This document shows positions 33,602 through 44,954 of a stretch of 64,000 nucleotides of DNA, in pieces. Numbering within the stretch: position 1 is the first letter of the stretch; the number at the start of each line of letters is the position of its first letter. Origin of the DNA: Buddleja alternifolia (taxonomy: Eukaryota; Streptophyta; Magnoliopsida; Lamiales; Scrophulariaceae); contig CM033391.1 of the NCBI GenBank assembly GCA_019426215.1, positions 21,100,949-21,164,948 of the forward strand. Reading direction: 5' to 3'. A program made the position numbers and the translations under genes. A model generated the notes under the pieces. That model was not told where the DNA came from, did not search any database, and worked only from the letters and a program-made list of their open reading frames with translations.

Positions 33602-33638
33602 TCTCAACTTCCTGGGATTCATTGTAAGAAAGAAAGAA

Positions 33639-33746
33639 ATGGAAAAATCAGGAGCAAAACGACTATGTGCAGTGGTTTTGGTCCCTTACCCTTTCCAAGG
33701 GCACATAACTCTGATGCTTCAACTAACCTCTATTCTTCACTCAAAG
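33639..33746 (+). pseudogene. 5' fragment of a UDP-glycosyltransferase (UGT76-like)
   Basis: The first 36 codons contain VVLVPYPFQGHITLMLQLTS followed by ILHSK, the conserved N-terminus of plant family-1 glycosyltransferases. This strand-turn includes the catalytic His region (GH) that activates the sugar acceptor. Similarity ends at HSK, where the family normally continues with G-F; the remaining 51 codons to the stop at 33902 are unrelated. Thus only about 8% of a normal 450-residue enzyme is present. The upstream promoter-like DNA seems to have been captured with it. Confidence 0.75.
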
Positions 33747-35550
33747 GTCTTATCTATCTTCATTGATTTTAAAATGAAGTTGTACTGGAAAGGTGAGAGG
33801 AGTGATCTGCGGCAACCATTGATAAGAGCTCTCCCATTTATTTTTTGGTTTTTTTTTTTTACCAAATTGAATAAGCTTCTAGAGAGAAAATTTAGTTTCT
33901 GAGTTTAGGTGCTTCTAATTCGCTATTCGTTCCTTCCACAAAGAATCCATTTCAAATACCTAATTTTATCCCCATTTTAATATCTTTTCCATTTCACAAA
34001 CACAGATTTTCAGCAATAAAGACCGGGTCGGATGGTAGTGCGGCGATTCGGAGTAGTTTGGAGTCGACGACATATAAATAGGAGGCCGGTAGTGGCGTTG
34101 GCCCCCTGGAAATGATGATGATGATGAGTCGGGTGGGGTGGGGATGGGGATGGGGGTGGGGGTGGGAGGGGGAGAGAGAAAGAGAAGAGAGACAGAGAGT
34201 GGTTGAGAAGAGAGTTTTGGGATATTGTGTTTAATTGAGGTCATTTTTGCCTTTTCACAGGGATTAACTAGGGAGTTCAGACTTTAAAAGTAGGAATAGG
34301 GCCTAATTCATGAATTGAATATGTGATTAGGGATTTATCTCTAATTTGCTGTAGGATTGATAGGTATTAAATATGATATATCTGAAAATGAGAGTGACAC
34401 ATTGAAGTGGGGTTTATGTGAGTATGTAGGGTTAAATACAATAACTATTCCTTTTATTTAGTGTAATTGCAGTCTAATATGCTTATTTTTAGCTCATAAC
34501 AAATATTCCCCTCTTAGAGTAAAATTTTACATTGAACCTCGCTTGACTAACGGCCAATGGAAAGTGTAAAGTGTCAATCTTACTCCTGTTTTAAAAAAAA
34601 ATTAATCAAATATGTGTTAGTTACATTAACACTCTCATTATTTAGTGTAATTACAATGCAATCAGTTTTATTGGATTATATAATAGACATCATCTCTTAT
34701 AATAAAACCTTACATTCAACCACTTCTTATTATTTTTCCTTTTAATATTTTTTTCATAATATATCGTTTAAATTTTTCATTTTTATTATAACCTTATATC
34801 TATTTGTTTTCTTTCAACTTATTTTAATTTACCAATTGGTTTGATATTGTCACGCCCCAAGAATAGACCCTTTTTGGCCCATATCCGTAGCGCAACCAAA
34901 CAAGCAGTACAATAAAAATCCAATTATAAAAACTCACCTCACATTACAACTCATGGCTTATTGTTCACCCCATAAGATTGACGATTTTTCCAAAATATCC
35001 GCTAGTTTATGCCGAATGCATGATGTCCTTACTCTTTCCTTTCACATTCTGCCTTACTGAATCTAATCTTGATCAATCTCTAAATGATACTCATATCTGG
35101 AGGGTAGAAAAATAGAAACTAAATAAGCAAAAGCTTAGTGAGACCAGCTACTGTGTGCAAATGAAATGAAATATTAATAGCAAAAACATGAATCACTGTA
35201 AACGAAAATTTATATTCTGCTTGCAAGAAAGTAAACAATTAAGCTTGCAAAGACAAATTCCGCAATAAGACTTTGATGACCAGTGCAGGGGTGACAAATT
35301 GAAGCTTGTAAAGATCAGATCAGACGAGAGCCACATCATATAAGGCAATTGCAGTCGTGGATGTGATATTAGACAATAATCAAATAAGATAAACCACTTT
35401 GTGACTCCTAATTAAATATTTACTACCTTATCCTCCATTTGTAGGGAGCGACCCCACCGAATAATGAACTAGACATGCCTAGGTACATGGCGGCACCAAT
35501 CACAGCCGTAGAAACCTCCATCCCGGTCGTGAAAAGACACCCAAAATTGG

Positions 35551-35752
35551 CACTGGATGACGAAGCCAATCTACTGGCAGCCCGATGCTACTCAACGGAC
35601 CCCGCGAACCATCCAAGCCAGGGCCCAAGAACCAATATCAAAACAATCAATCAAACCATTCTTGCATTAGCACTGGACGACGAAGCCGATCTACTAGCAG
35701 TTCAATGCTACACAGCGGACCCCGCGAAGCGTCCAGGCCAACATCCAATAAC
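35551..35752. repeat. 120-bp direct repeat in the solo LTR
   Basis: CACTGGATGACGAAGCC at 35551 recurs as CACTGGACGACGAAGCC at 35671, with about 80 bp of alignable sequence including CTACTGGCAG/CTACTAGCAG and CGGACCCCGCGAA. It is GC-richer than its surroundings and creates a chance open frame (35475-35834). Confidence 0.8.
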
Positions 35753-37164
35753 TGCACTGAGACCGCTTTATAGGAATCATCAGCTTAATAATTGTCACCC
35801 ACCAATAATCGCTTGCAAGCAATTTGAATTGTAAAATCACATTTATCATATCTTTTATGAGCACGGAATAATAGACAATTCCAAAAACATTTTACTCAAG
35901 TTCTTCACAGAAAATCACAATCTTTTATATGTATTATACATAAGACACACATGCGGTATCTATATATATATATTCCTCCAGTTTTGCAGATACTTGTCTA
36001 ATTTTAAGTGGTACTCACCGAGCCAATCGACTACCAATCTCAGATCGTTATCCATCACCAAACTTTATCTCAAGAGAAATAAGTTGTTCACTCATCGTCG
36101 TTTTGACTTCTATTTTTGATCCACAACTCCTTCAAGGTACAAGCTGTTTAGCCTCATATGGTGTATATGTATATGTCCATTACTTATACGTGTCATGCGA
36201 ATCCCATTTTATTCAGTCACCAATTCTAAAGAAACACTGTATATTTCATTCGTGAAAATAGATATTGTTTAGCCTACTTTTGCCTACTTTTTTATTCTAA
36301 ATAAACGCTTCTGATCAAGGTATCACTTTTAGTAATAAGACATGCATGACCATGAGCAGATGGTTTTACTATTACTCATTTTATTGCTAATCACATGAAT
36401 CAATATCTAGTCGAATCTTGAACTCGATTAAACAATGTATAAGTCTCCATTTGATGACAATTGTTAGATGACTTGATTACATAGAATATGTATATACTCA
36501 ATACATCCCAGGTAAGTTCAATCACTGCAACTCTATCTATTTTCTTCTCACTTGAGTAAAATTGCCTACTAAGATTAGGAAAATTTTCTTATTAAGGCAT
36601 AAAAAGAACTAGCACACCTGAACTTGTCTTTTTACAAAATCTAAACTTATTCTTTCATAAACAGAATTGGAAAACTACTAGTTAATTACGATATAAGCAA
36701 TTTTAGTTAACTAATCCATTATAACAAGATTAGCCGACAAGTGTAAATGACATAATGGATATTCAATTCGTAACTAAAATATAGAGTGAATACTTCCCAG
36801 AATTTGTGATTCTACATCTGAAGATAAGCAATCAAGGTGACTAGTTCATTAATTAATCAATAACAATAATTGGAAACTAAATTTCACAATTGAACATGTG
36901 AACTAACTAATTCACTTACTAATTAACCCAAAACCGTAAACTAGTTCACTTATCAAATAAAATTACTATATTCTAATATATGCAATAGAATTTAACAGAG
37001 TAGATAATTATTGAATATCAATTCCCCAAATACAATTAACAATCATTCTAATCAAATAATCAAGGAAACTAATTAAATTAATCAAGTAAGAAAAGGTAGA
37101 AGATACGCACCTGGAGAGTGCTGAAAATGATGGGCTATTCCCCTACAATAATAGGAGTTGGAAG

Positions 37165-37663
37165 CAATGTTCTGAAAACCGGACCGGACAGTGAACCGGA
37201 AAAGTGACCGGGTCACCGGTTCAACCGTCGGGTCAACCGGGGTCGAACCGGTGATGTCATAATTATGCAATAAATAATAATTAATATACTATTAAATATA
37301 TAAAATATGAAAATATGAAAAAAAAAATGTATTTTCTATATATATATGAAAATATGAAAAAAATAATTGTATTTCCTATATTTTGGGGGGCCAATTGCAT
37401 ATTTTTAGATTTTAAAGGGGTCAATTTCAGATTTTTAGAAATTAAAAGGTTGAATTGCATTATTTTTAAAATTGTCCGGTTCAACCGGTTCTGACCGGTT
37501 CTGACCGGTTGAACCGCGGGTCTGACCGGTTCTGGCCGGGTTTGACAGGGTTTGACCGGTTTTGAGCTCCGAACGTTTTTTTGGCATAACCGGACCGGCC
37601 TAGTGACCGGTTCCGGTTTTTACCGGTTCGACCGGCCGGTCCGGGCCGGGTTTCATAACCTTG
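37165..37663. mobile_element. Non-autonomous hAT-type element (499 bp) inside the solo LTR
   Basis: Perfect 8-bp duplication GTTGGAAG (37157-37164 and 37664-37671). Ends CAATGTTCTGAAAACCGG and CCGGGTTTCATAACCTTG are inverted repeats with three to four mismatches. Subterminal regions are rich in ACCGGTT. No transposase. Confidence 0.9.
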
Positions 37664-38477
37664 GTTGGAAGGACGGTTCACAGCCATTATCCCTTCATTT
37701 TCGTTTTTAAGTTTTCTAAATTTACACTTTAGTCCCTATAGCCATTAAGTTTTTCAGTTTGCCCCCACAACTGTATGTCTCTTCCCATTTAGTCCTAAGA
37801 ACGTATAATCTATTCAAAATATATTCACAAAAGTTTCAATTCAGTCCTTCAACCTTTTTGTAATCTCATTTTGATTTGGAAAACCTCAAGAGTATCTGCT
37901 TATGTCTCGAATTTCAAGAAAACTTTTGAAGTATAAGTTTTAACCCATTAAAGCAGTTTACTTACTAGCTCATCCATATGTTCTAATTAAGTTGCCCTTG
38001 TTGAAATAACATTTAAATAATTGAGAGGAAATGATTCTACAAAGAAAATATTTTTTGTAAAGTATTGATACGTAACAGTGGGGTGTCACAGATATTATTT
38101 GGCAACTTACTAATTTAGTTTTATCTGTATTGAATTGTGATATGCTTCTAAAATAAAGCGAAACTCAATATTTGTATGCATTTTCTAAAAAATATTCAAA
38201 TTGGATCATCAAGATGCTAACAAGTTTTTAACGAATTCATTTATTTAAAACTAAATTAGAAGTTACAATTACATCCCCTATAATATGAAAAATTACATTC
38301 ACTCCCTCAAGGGCAAAAAAGACATTTTGATTATGTCAGCAAATTACACTGGTATTCTAATGGAAGGGGGCGAATGTAAGGTTTTGTTATAAAAGGGGGT
38401 ATTTGTTATGTGTTCAAAATAAGTGGACTTGACTGTAATTCCACTATATAAAAGGGATAGTAAGTATAATTATCCCT

Positions 38478-41400
38478 AGAATTTATTAGTATTAAAAAGA
38501 TCCTTTTGGAAAATAAGACTCATTTCCAACAAAATTGATACAAAAAAATAACTTTTCGATTTTCCAAATTGTTGAAACTGAAAAATGGGCTTGAAAACAA
38601 TATAATACAAGGCTTAAATATTTAGGGTAAATTGCATGTAACCCCCTTGTGTTATCGTTTATTTGCTAAAAATCCTCTCGTATAATTTTATTTCATAAAA
38701 CTCTCTTGTCTCAGCGTAAATCTTGCACACTCTCTCCTTGTTGCTAATTGGCCATTAAAAGTCCTAATGACGTCGATTTGTCGTTAAAATGGCTGTTATA
38801 TGCACTTTTTGATAGTGTTAGTGATAGTGTCCAGGCGAGCCATCTGTTAGCTTGATCACTGGATTATAAATACTATAACAGTCTTATCTTTAATATCATA
38901 TCAAACTTTAATATCATATCAAAGCAGTTAGCATATCTTTATTGTTATTTCTTATGATTGTATAGATAGGTATCTAAGGATTACACAGAGGTTAGGGGAG
39001 TAGTCTTAATGTCTATGGAATGCTCTAAAAGACCGTAATCCTAAAGTTTTTTCCAAGTCGTAGTTGCTATGAGATGTGGGATATCACGGCCTCGACAAAA
39101 CTTATTTGTGTGTGTCACTCTTACAAAGATTGTCTTGTTCCATGGGCAATGACATGTGGGTCAATACATGCACAAAGATTCATACTTTGGTGAGTATGGA
39201 ATTGAACAACCCCGCAAGGATTTCTCGTTGGTTCTGCCGAACTTGGAGTCCTTAGGTTTCGTAGTGTGAGATTGGTCCTCCGACCTGAGATGTCACACTG
39301 GAAAAGGTATTACCCCACTATGCTTAGATGTACACGTGCCCTCCAGGAGAGTCATATGACGGTGTATGTTGGGTATAGTCTGGTAGTATAGCGGAACAAG
39401 GGACATTAGATATGGGATCCATTACAAGCCTAACATTTCCTATGTTGCTGTGTAAAACTGAATGATCGATAAAATCTCTGGCCAGAGCATTGTCTTATAA
39501 GAGGGATTGGTGATCTATGCTTAGAAGACCGGATCATTAGGGTTTCCAGCACAATCATAGTTTCCAAGGTTGTTAGGGTTTTGACCATCGCCAAACCCTA
39601 GACCTTAGATGGGAAAAGATGGAAGGATTCGACTCACATGAAGATCGTAACCTGGATAGGTTTGCTTTTCATCAATAACATCTAGGAAGTCGTGGCGAAA
39701 TTGCTAGATATCGAACCATAACTAATAGATGCCTTGGATTAATTTGGTGAAGTTGATCCAAGGCCTAATTAATTATTTGAGTAATTAATTTGGCCTTGGG
39801 GATAAGACTTATTGCTAGCTTGTTAATAAGACTCAGGGGTCACACACTAAACTTAGTGTAGTACTATTGGCTAAGTTAATTCTTTGTCAATTATTGAAGA
39901 GGTTAATTAATTGGAATATATTAATTAATCGGAGAAAATGAATAAATTAATTAAGTGGTCTTAATTAATAGTAGTATTGATTTAATATGAGAGTATTAAA
40001 TTGAAAAGGACTAATTAATTAATTAGTGGTCTAATTAATTAATATGTGAAAAAGAAAAATAATATTATATATGTATACGCATGCATAGGCGTGTGTGTAT
40101 GTGTGTGATGGAAGAAATTTTGTTCACTAAGTCAGCACATTATAATATATATGTATATATATATATTATTATTTTATGGATAGATCTATATTTATATAGT
40201 AAGATCTATTTAATTAATTAGTTGATTGATTAATTATATGGAAGGATCTTATAAATATATTTGGAAACATCTCAAATATGTATATGGAAGTATCCAAAAT
40301 AAATTAATTTTTTTTGAAGAAAATCGGTCTTATATATCATTCAATCGAAAGTTTACGACGCCTGAAACAATACAATTCATATCGACTCAAACGATGTAGT
40401 GAAAATATCTGAAAAACCAACTATCAAGTTTCTTGAAGATAACAAATCTTAAGAACTCATAAACGTACACAAAAAAATTCTTGTGCAACTCCTATTCAAG
40501 GAGAGACAAAACTCTCATTCGAGAGAGAAAGTCAACTCTCATACGAGAGAGAAAATAAAATACTAAACAAAAAATCTAAAAATCTAAAACGCTATATAAA
40601 AATTTATGTATCACCCGTCTTCATCTTTTCAGATCGGTCTCTGTCTCGTTAGATTCATATCCGTCTCGTCAGATTTGAAGATGTGATGTACACTTTGTAG
40701 AAGGGTGCTCCAACCCAACCCGCCGACGATGGTAGTGGTAACAGTGGTGACGTAGACAAGTGCTTCACCAAGTCATCGCCGGCGGAGGAAAATCAAAATA
40801 AATTATTTGATGATCTCAAATATATAAAAATATCTATTTAATTACTTAGTGAATCTAATTAACGAAGGAAAAGAGTTTGAGATAGAAAGGAAATTATATA
40901 TATATAATATTATGTGTATATATATACACACACACATGTACATACACATACACACACGGCAATGATGATGTCGTGCATGTGTGCATGTATGAGAGTCCAT
41001 TTTGATGGACTCTCACCCTATATATATTAGTATTATAATAGTTTAATTAATTAATGAATTAACTTAACCCTAATCACAACTAAGAGTTGTAGATTAATTT
41101 CTCTCTTTTTTTTTTTTCACCTCTTTCACTATTCTTCCAACTCATGTGTTGAGTACGAAGAACACTAAGAAATATTCCTATCCAAGATTCGATATTCTCC
41201 TTGCTAGCACTGGTAGAGGTAAATGATGGTACGAACTAAGGTGTAGATACACCATAGTGGTGCAACACTTGGGGAGCTAGAGAAATTCAATCAGGAGAAT
41301 TGAAGCAGGGAATTGCTTAGAAAGAATGTTGCAGATTTGTTTTTCAAGAGGTAAACAAGAGAAAACTTTCTTTGTATGTTTTTGAATCCGATGGTACCAA

Positions 41401-41501
41401 GTCTGTCTAACCTTATTTAGGGGATACCTCGCATTTTTGTTTAAATTTTAAATTCCGTACTTTCGCTGCGATTGGCGTCCCGAGATTTCACCGTGATCCC
41501 A
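38478..41501. other. Degenerate LTR-element DNA, LTR end at about 41501
   Basis: No gene is supported. 38636-38760 resembles one end of another MITE (GGGTAAATTGCATGTAACC). From about 38900 the sequence has the texture of a copia-type LTR. A short inverted pair, TGGGATC at 39413 and GATCCCA ending at 41501, could mark LTR ends, but the left end is uncertain. A primer-site-like TGGTATCAGAAC follows at 41506-41517, on the plus strand. Confidence 0.45.
40307..40793 (-). mobile_element. Poly(A) retroposon (LINE 3' end or SINE), minus strand
   Basis: A perfect 12-bp duplication, CAAAATAAATTA, stands on both sides (40295-40306 and 40794-40805). The left end is a T run (ATTTTTTTT), i.e. a poly(A) tail on the minus strand. 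The long, exact target duplication and tail show target-primed reverse transcription. About 490 bp, no intact frame. The LINE or SINE class cannot be decided here. Confidence 0.75.
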
Positions 41502-41505
41502 AGAG

Positions 41506-41517
41506 TGGTATCAGAAC
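41506..41517 (+). other. tRNA-Met primer-binding-site-like sequence
   Basis: TGGTATCAGAAC differs by one base from the initiator-Met primer site TGGTATCAGAGC and lies just after a possible LTR end (..GATCCCA). It marks a plus-strand LTR element. Confidence 0.6.
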
Positions 41518-43575
41518 AAAGGTTTTGACATGGCTCAAATTCTTTTATCTATGTTTATGTTTATGTGCTTTAAATTTGTTTTATCACATGTAAATTGGAT
41601 TAGATTTTCTAATTTAATTTTTGGATCGATTAAAATCGTTTTGATTTGAAAATTGGATTTTTTGAAATCTAAAATTGCGTTTTTGATAAGTTTGTAGAAT
41701 TGCAAAATTTGGATTAGAAGTTGCGTGAGTAGCAACTCTTTGGAAATGGCAGAGAAAAAGCCGAACAGCCGCCGTTCGAATAGCGGCGCGCGCAAGCCGT
41801 GCACAAACAGCGCATTCACCGTACGTGCAGAGGTTGCGTGTAACAGCCAATAGCGCTGTTCGCGCGTCTGTTGCCACGACCGGTGTCGCAAAGTTGGTCG
41901 CCGCCGGACGTGGCGGCGCTGCTGCTCACCGGGGGCAACCGAAGGTTGCTTTATCCGAATTTGGGCTTGCCATAGGCGGCGGCCTACTAGGGTTTTTTCA
42001 ATTTTTGATAAATTGTAATTTGACCCTTTTGGGCTATTTTGGAATTTTATTCTCTGGGATTAAACTAGAATTAAGTATATTTTTGGGCTTGGGCTTAAAA
42101 ATGGAATTTTGTAAAACATGGCCATTTATTTAAATTTTGAAGTCTAAAATTGATTGATATTTTGTTTGATTTCGAAATTAAAATAAAATTGAAGTTTTGA
42201 AATTGGGACCCTTTTGTGATTAAATGAAGAAGTGAGCTTTTTCATGGACTTTCATAGATTATGGGTTTTTATTTAAATTTCGAGAATGAAATAAAATTGT
42301 TATTTTATGAATTTTGAAAATTAAATAAAATAAATGATTTTTGAATTTGGGCCTTTTCAGATTAAATGAAAAAGTCAACTTTTTCATAGGTTTTCCAGAA
42401 CATGAATTTATAATTTAATTTTTGGTAAATTAATATTATAATATTAATTAATTTTTTGAATTGAATAATATTAGAATTTTAGAAATTAAATTAATTTTTG
42501 GATTAATGGAAAACAAGGATTTTCATGGGATTTTCTAATTTTTTTTTTCGAAAAACAATTAATTTTTCCACTAATTTAATTAGATTATCCTTAATCAAAG
42601 ACGGTAAATTTATGTTTATATTTGCATGATGCTAGCAGGTATTATGTATTATGTGGTGATCGGGGTCGAGTCATAGACTAGTCGTTTTATAATTTAAAGA
42701 CTGCATACCATGTTTTCATTTTATTTACATGAGAGGGTGAGGTTTCCTTTTCAAATGTATTGTTGTAATTTGAAGACAAAGATGGAGACGTTCAAGCTTA
42801 AGGAGCTGTGAAGACCTTAGTGTAGATTGGTCAGCACCTTGATTGCTCGAGGTGTTTTAGGTTGGCTTGACTAGAATCACATCTACCTCTTTCTATAGAT
42901 AGCATGCTCATGATTATTTATTGTTTATTTCTTATATATGATGTGTTGTGTTGCATGATCACCTAAGAAAGATAAATAACTGAAAATGGTGAGACCCACC
43001 CTATATTAAGATATTAAGTCCATAAATGACAAATCGAGGGCCTGGAAGCTTCCGATTAGATCCAGAGCCTTCCATCATTAGATGTGAGAGAGAATAGCAT
43101 GAGGCTTGTCATCATTTGTCTCATAAATCGTGGAATGGTGGCAAGATTAAGTGTACTAATCTCGCAACTAGGCTTTCTATATGACAAGTTGATCATATTC
43201 GAAGTGCACATTGGTTTGCGTTTAGCTAAGGAGTCGTTCATGAGTCGTGGGACCACCTGGCTACTGTTATGCTATGAGAATTTGATGGGTCAGACTTAAC
43301 CACATATTAGTGTACAGTTGCATTGTGTTCTCAGGATGTACATGAAATGTGAGGCAAACATCTCGAGGACCACTTGGAGAGTGGATGGGGCCATCGTGCC
43401 TAATCAAATATTACCGCCCATTGTCTCACGAGTCGTGGAATGAGGTATGGGGCATTTGGCGCTCGAGCCCGCTGGAAATTGTCTTATTTTCCGTTTTCCT
43501 TTAGTGGGGTGATGGAATTCGATAAGCAATGGTAGCACGCGTGAAATTAATAGTTTCATGATTTCACGTGGATTT
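41518..43575 (+). mobile_element. Non-coding internal region of an LTR element
   Basis: No gag or pol frame is recognised in 2 kb after the primer site. 41755-41960 is strikingly GC-rich (GCGGCGCGCGCAAGCC, GGCGGCGCTGCTGC) within AT-rich DNA. The rest is AT-rich and then ordinary. This fits a large non-autonomous retroelement, interrupted at 43576 by copia LTR A. Open frames here appear to be chance. Confidence 0.45.
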
Positions 43576-44954
43576 TGTTAGGATTATGTCTTCCATGCCA
43601 TAGAGGAATTAGATTATTTAGTTTTATGTTGTACTAACTTTCACTAAATCAATACAGGCATTTGTTTTGTTCATATCAATATTGATGACATTAATATAAA
43701 TATTGAACAAATAAGTCCCGGGTAATCAAGAGGGAACTTCTACTCCTCATGGTTCGAGGAGATCGACTCTAGAAGTGTTGGTTCCTTGATTACTTAAACT
43801 AGAGTTCACAAGTCAAAGATTCTTAATTGACAATTATGACCAGACTTGTATGACGCAAGCTTTGACAAGGAGTGTCAGTCGGTCACTTTGGAATGGTGGG
43901 ACCTTGTGTCATAGATATATCAATGGAATTGATATATTCGAACATGACTCGTTGTAATTCAATCACATGGGTAATTACTCTGTGACTATGAATGATTAAG
44001 TTACTGATCATAGTAGTGTGCGTGAGCCTTAGACCTGAGGATTCACGAAGATTGTACTTGTGACACTGAATGTGTTATTAGAGCAGTTAGATCTAACTCA
44101 CCCTTTGGTGGGATCAACCTCAAAGTGCATTTCAGATGGGCAAGTAGCAATTGTTTGGTGATTGCCAATATGGGATTCACTGTCTCAAGTAGTAAATGAG
44201 TTAACGTCCTGTGAGATCGTAGGTAAATAAAATTATAAGTTTTTATCCAAAGCAGGAAAACAAACTTGTGTAAGGTACACAAGGATAGTTTAGTAATTTC
44301 ATCTTACTATGATTCATTGACCACAATATCAAGTCTTGTGAGTTTGACACAAACCATAACTCTCACTCAAGTGGGATGTTATAGTGAAGGGCTTCTACTC
44401 ACAGGGTGTCTGTGACCTAAAGGTTCGTATATGATCTGTTAGACTTGATCTCAATTGCGTTTTGGTGTGAGTCCACGAGACTGGCTAGGTGACACTCATA
44501 TACTTGGTTTTCTCCCAATGCTAATTGAGACGAACCTAGAGAGTCACGCTTTAAAGGAATTAAACAAGAAAATTCTTTCGTTGTCAAATACATAAATTTG
44601 GTAATTTATCATTAGATGAACACATTAATTTATTTAATTAATTAGATTAATGAAAATAAATTAATAATAAATAATTAGATGTATTTATTATAGTCATCCT
44701 ATCCTAAATTAATATTGGATTATTTAATTTAGAATATTATTAATTAATATTATATCTTAATTAGATTAAAACATATTCGGTTTAATTAATAATTGAACTA
44801 AATTGAAAGTCAACTTAGCCCACATAGAATGAGGGTAGGCGTGTGATATGGGAGTTTGATAGGCTCATGCAATTAATTAATTCCAAGCCCATCACTCCTT
44901 ATATATACCTAACTACCTAGTTGAAAAATCTAAGACTTTCACAAGTGACTTGAC
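43576..44954 (+). repeat. Copia LTR A, cut by insertion of element B
   Basis: Begins TGTTAGGATTATGTC and is collinear with LTR B (44955 onward): GGAGTGTCAGTCGGTCACTTT, CTTAGACCTGAGGATTCAC and GTGAAGGGCTT blocks lie in the same order. It stops at AGTGACTTGAC, the equivalent of which in LTR B (AGACTTGAC at about 46405) continues for several hundred bases. Element B therefore inserted here. Confidence 0.85.

Larger units (their letters stand above)
28769..34351. mobile_element. Pack-MULE-like element with ACGT-core tandem arrays and captured gene pieces (5.6 kb)
   Basis: Flanks TAGGATTTA (28760-28768) and TAGGATTGA (34352-34360) form a 9-bp duplication with one mismatch. The outer 230 bp of both ends are imperfect inverted repeats: CCCTAAT, ACTCCCTA and AAAAATGCC blocks, then a CT-rich run (28920-28985) mirrored by a GA-rich run (34150-34215). 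Inside, in order: four 170-190-bp repeats (29206-29920), a TACGTC array (29930-30905), a spacer, three 207-bp repeats (31502-32125), a 22-bp GACGTA array (32080-32915), a minus-strand frame fragment, and a UGT promoter plus 5' coding piece on the plus strand. No transposase is seen. Gene pieces inside MULE-like ends define Pack-MULEs; the family assignment is inference. Confidence 0.7.
34848..38090 (-). mobile_element. Solo LTR (about 2.7 kb plus a hAT insertion)
   Basis: Begins TGTCACGCCCCAAG and ends GTGGGGTGTCACA. The perfect 5-bp duplication GATAT stands on both sides (34843-34847, 38091-38095). No primer site or internal region is present, so this is a solo LTR left by LTR-LTR recombination. 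Orientation is inferred from the resemblance to the LTR at 1247-4034. Confidence 0.88.
34429..38477. mobile_element. MITE split by a solo LTR (34429-34847 and 38091-38477)
   Basis: The left end GGGTTAAATACAATAACTAT and the right end in reverse complement (AGGGATAATTATACTTACTA) match over about 80 bp, including CATAACAAATA.. CCCC. The interior matches the MITE at 26339-27201 in opposite orientation. The solo LTR lies between the halves, flanked by GATAT on both sides, so removing it restores one continuous MITE. Confidence 0.75.

Noticed and set aside
33966..34244. 92-codon minus-strand open frame rich in Pro, Thr and Ser
   Set aside because: It is the translation of a GATG/GGGTGG simple repeat and the GA-rich arm of the element.
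35475..35834. 119-codon open frame
   Set aside because: Produced by the 120-bp repeat within a solo LTR; no family resemblance.
41535..42133. Overlapping open frames on both strands
   Set aside because: They arise from the GC-rich island, where stops are rare; no motif or homology is recognised.
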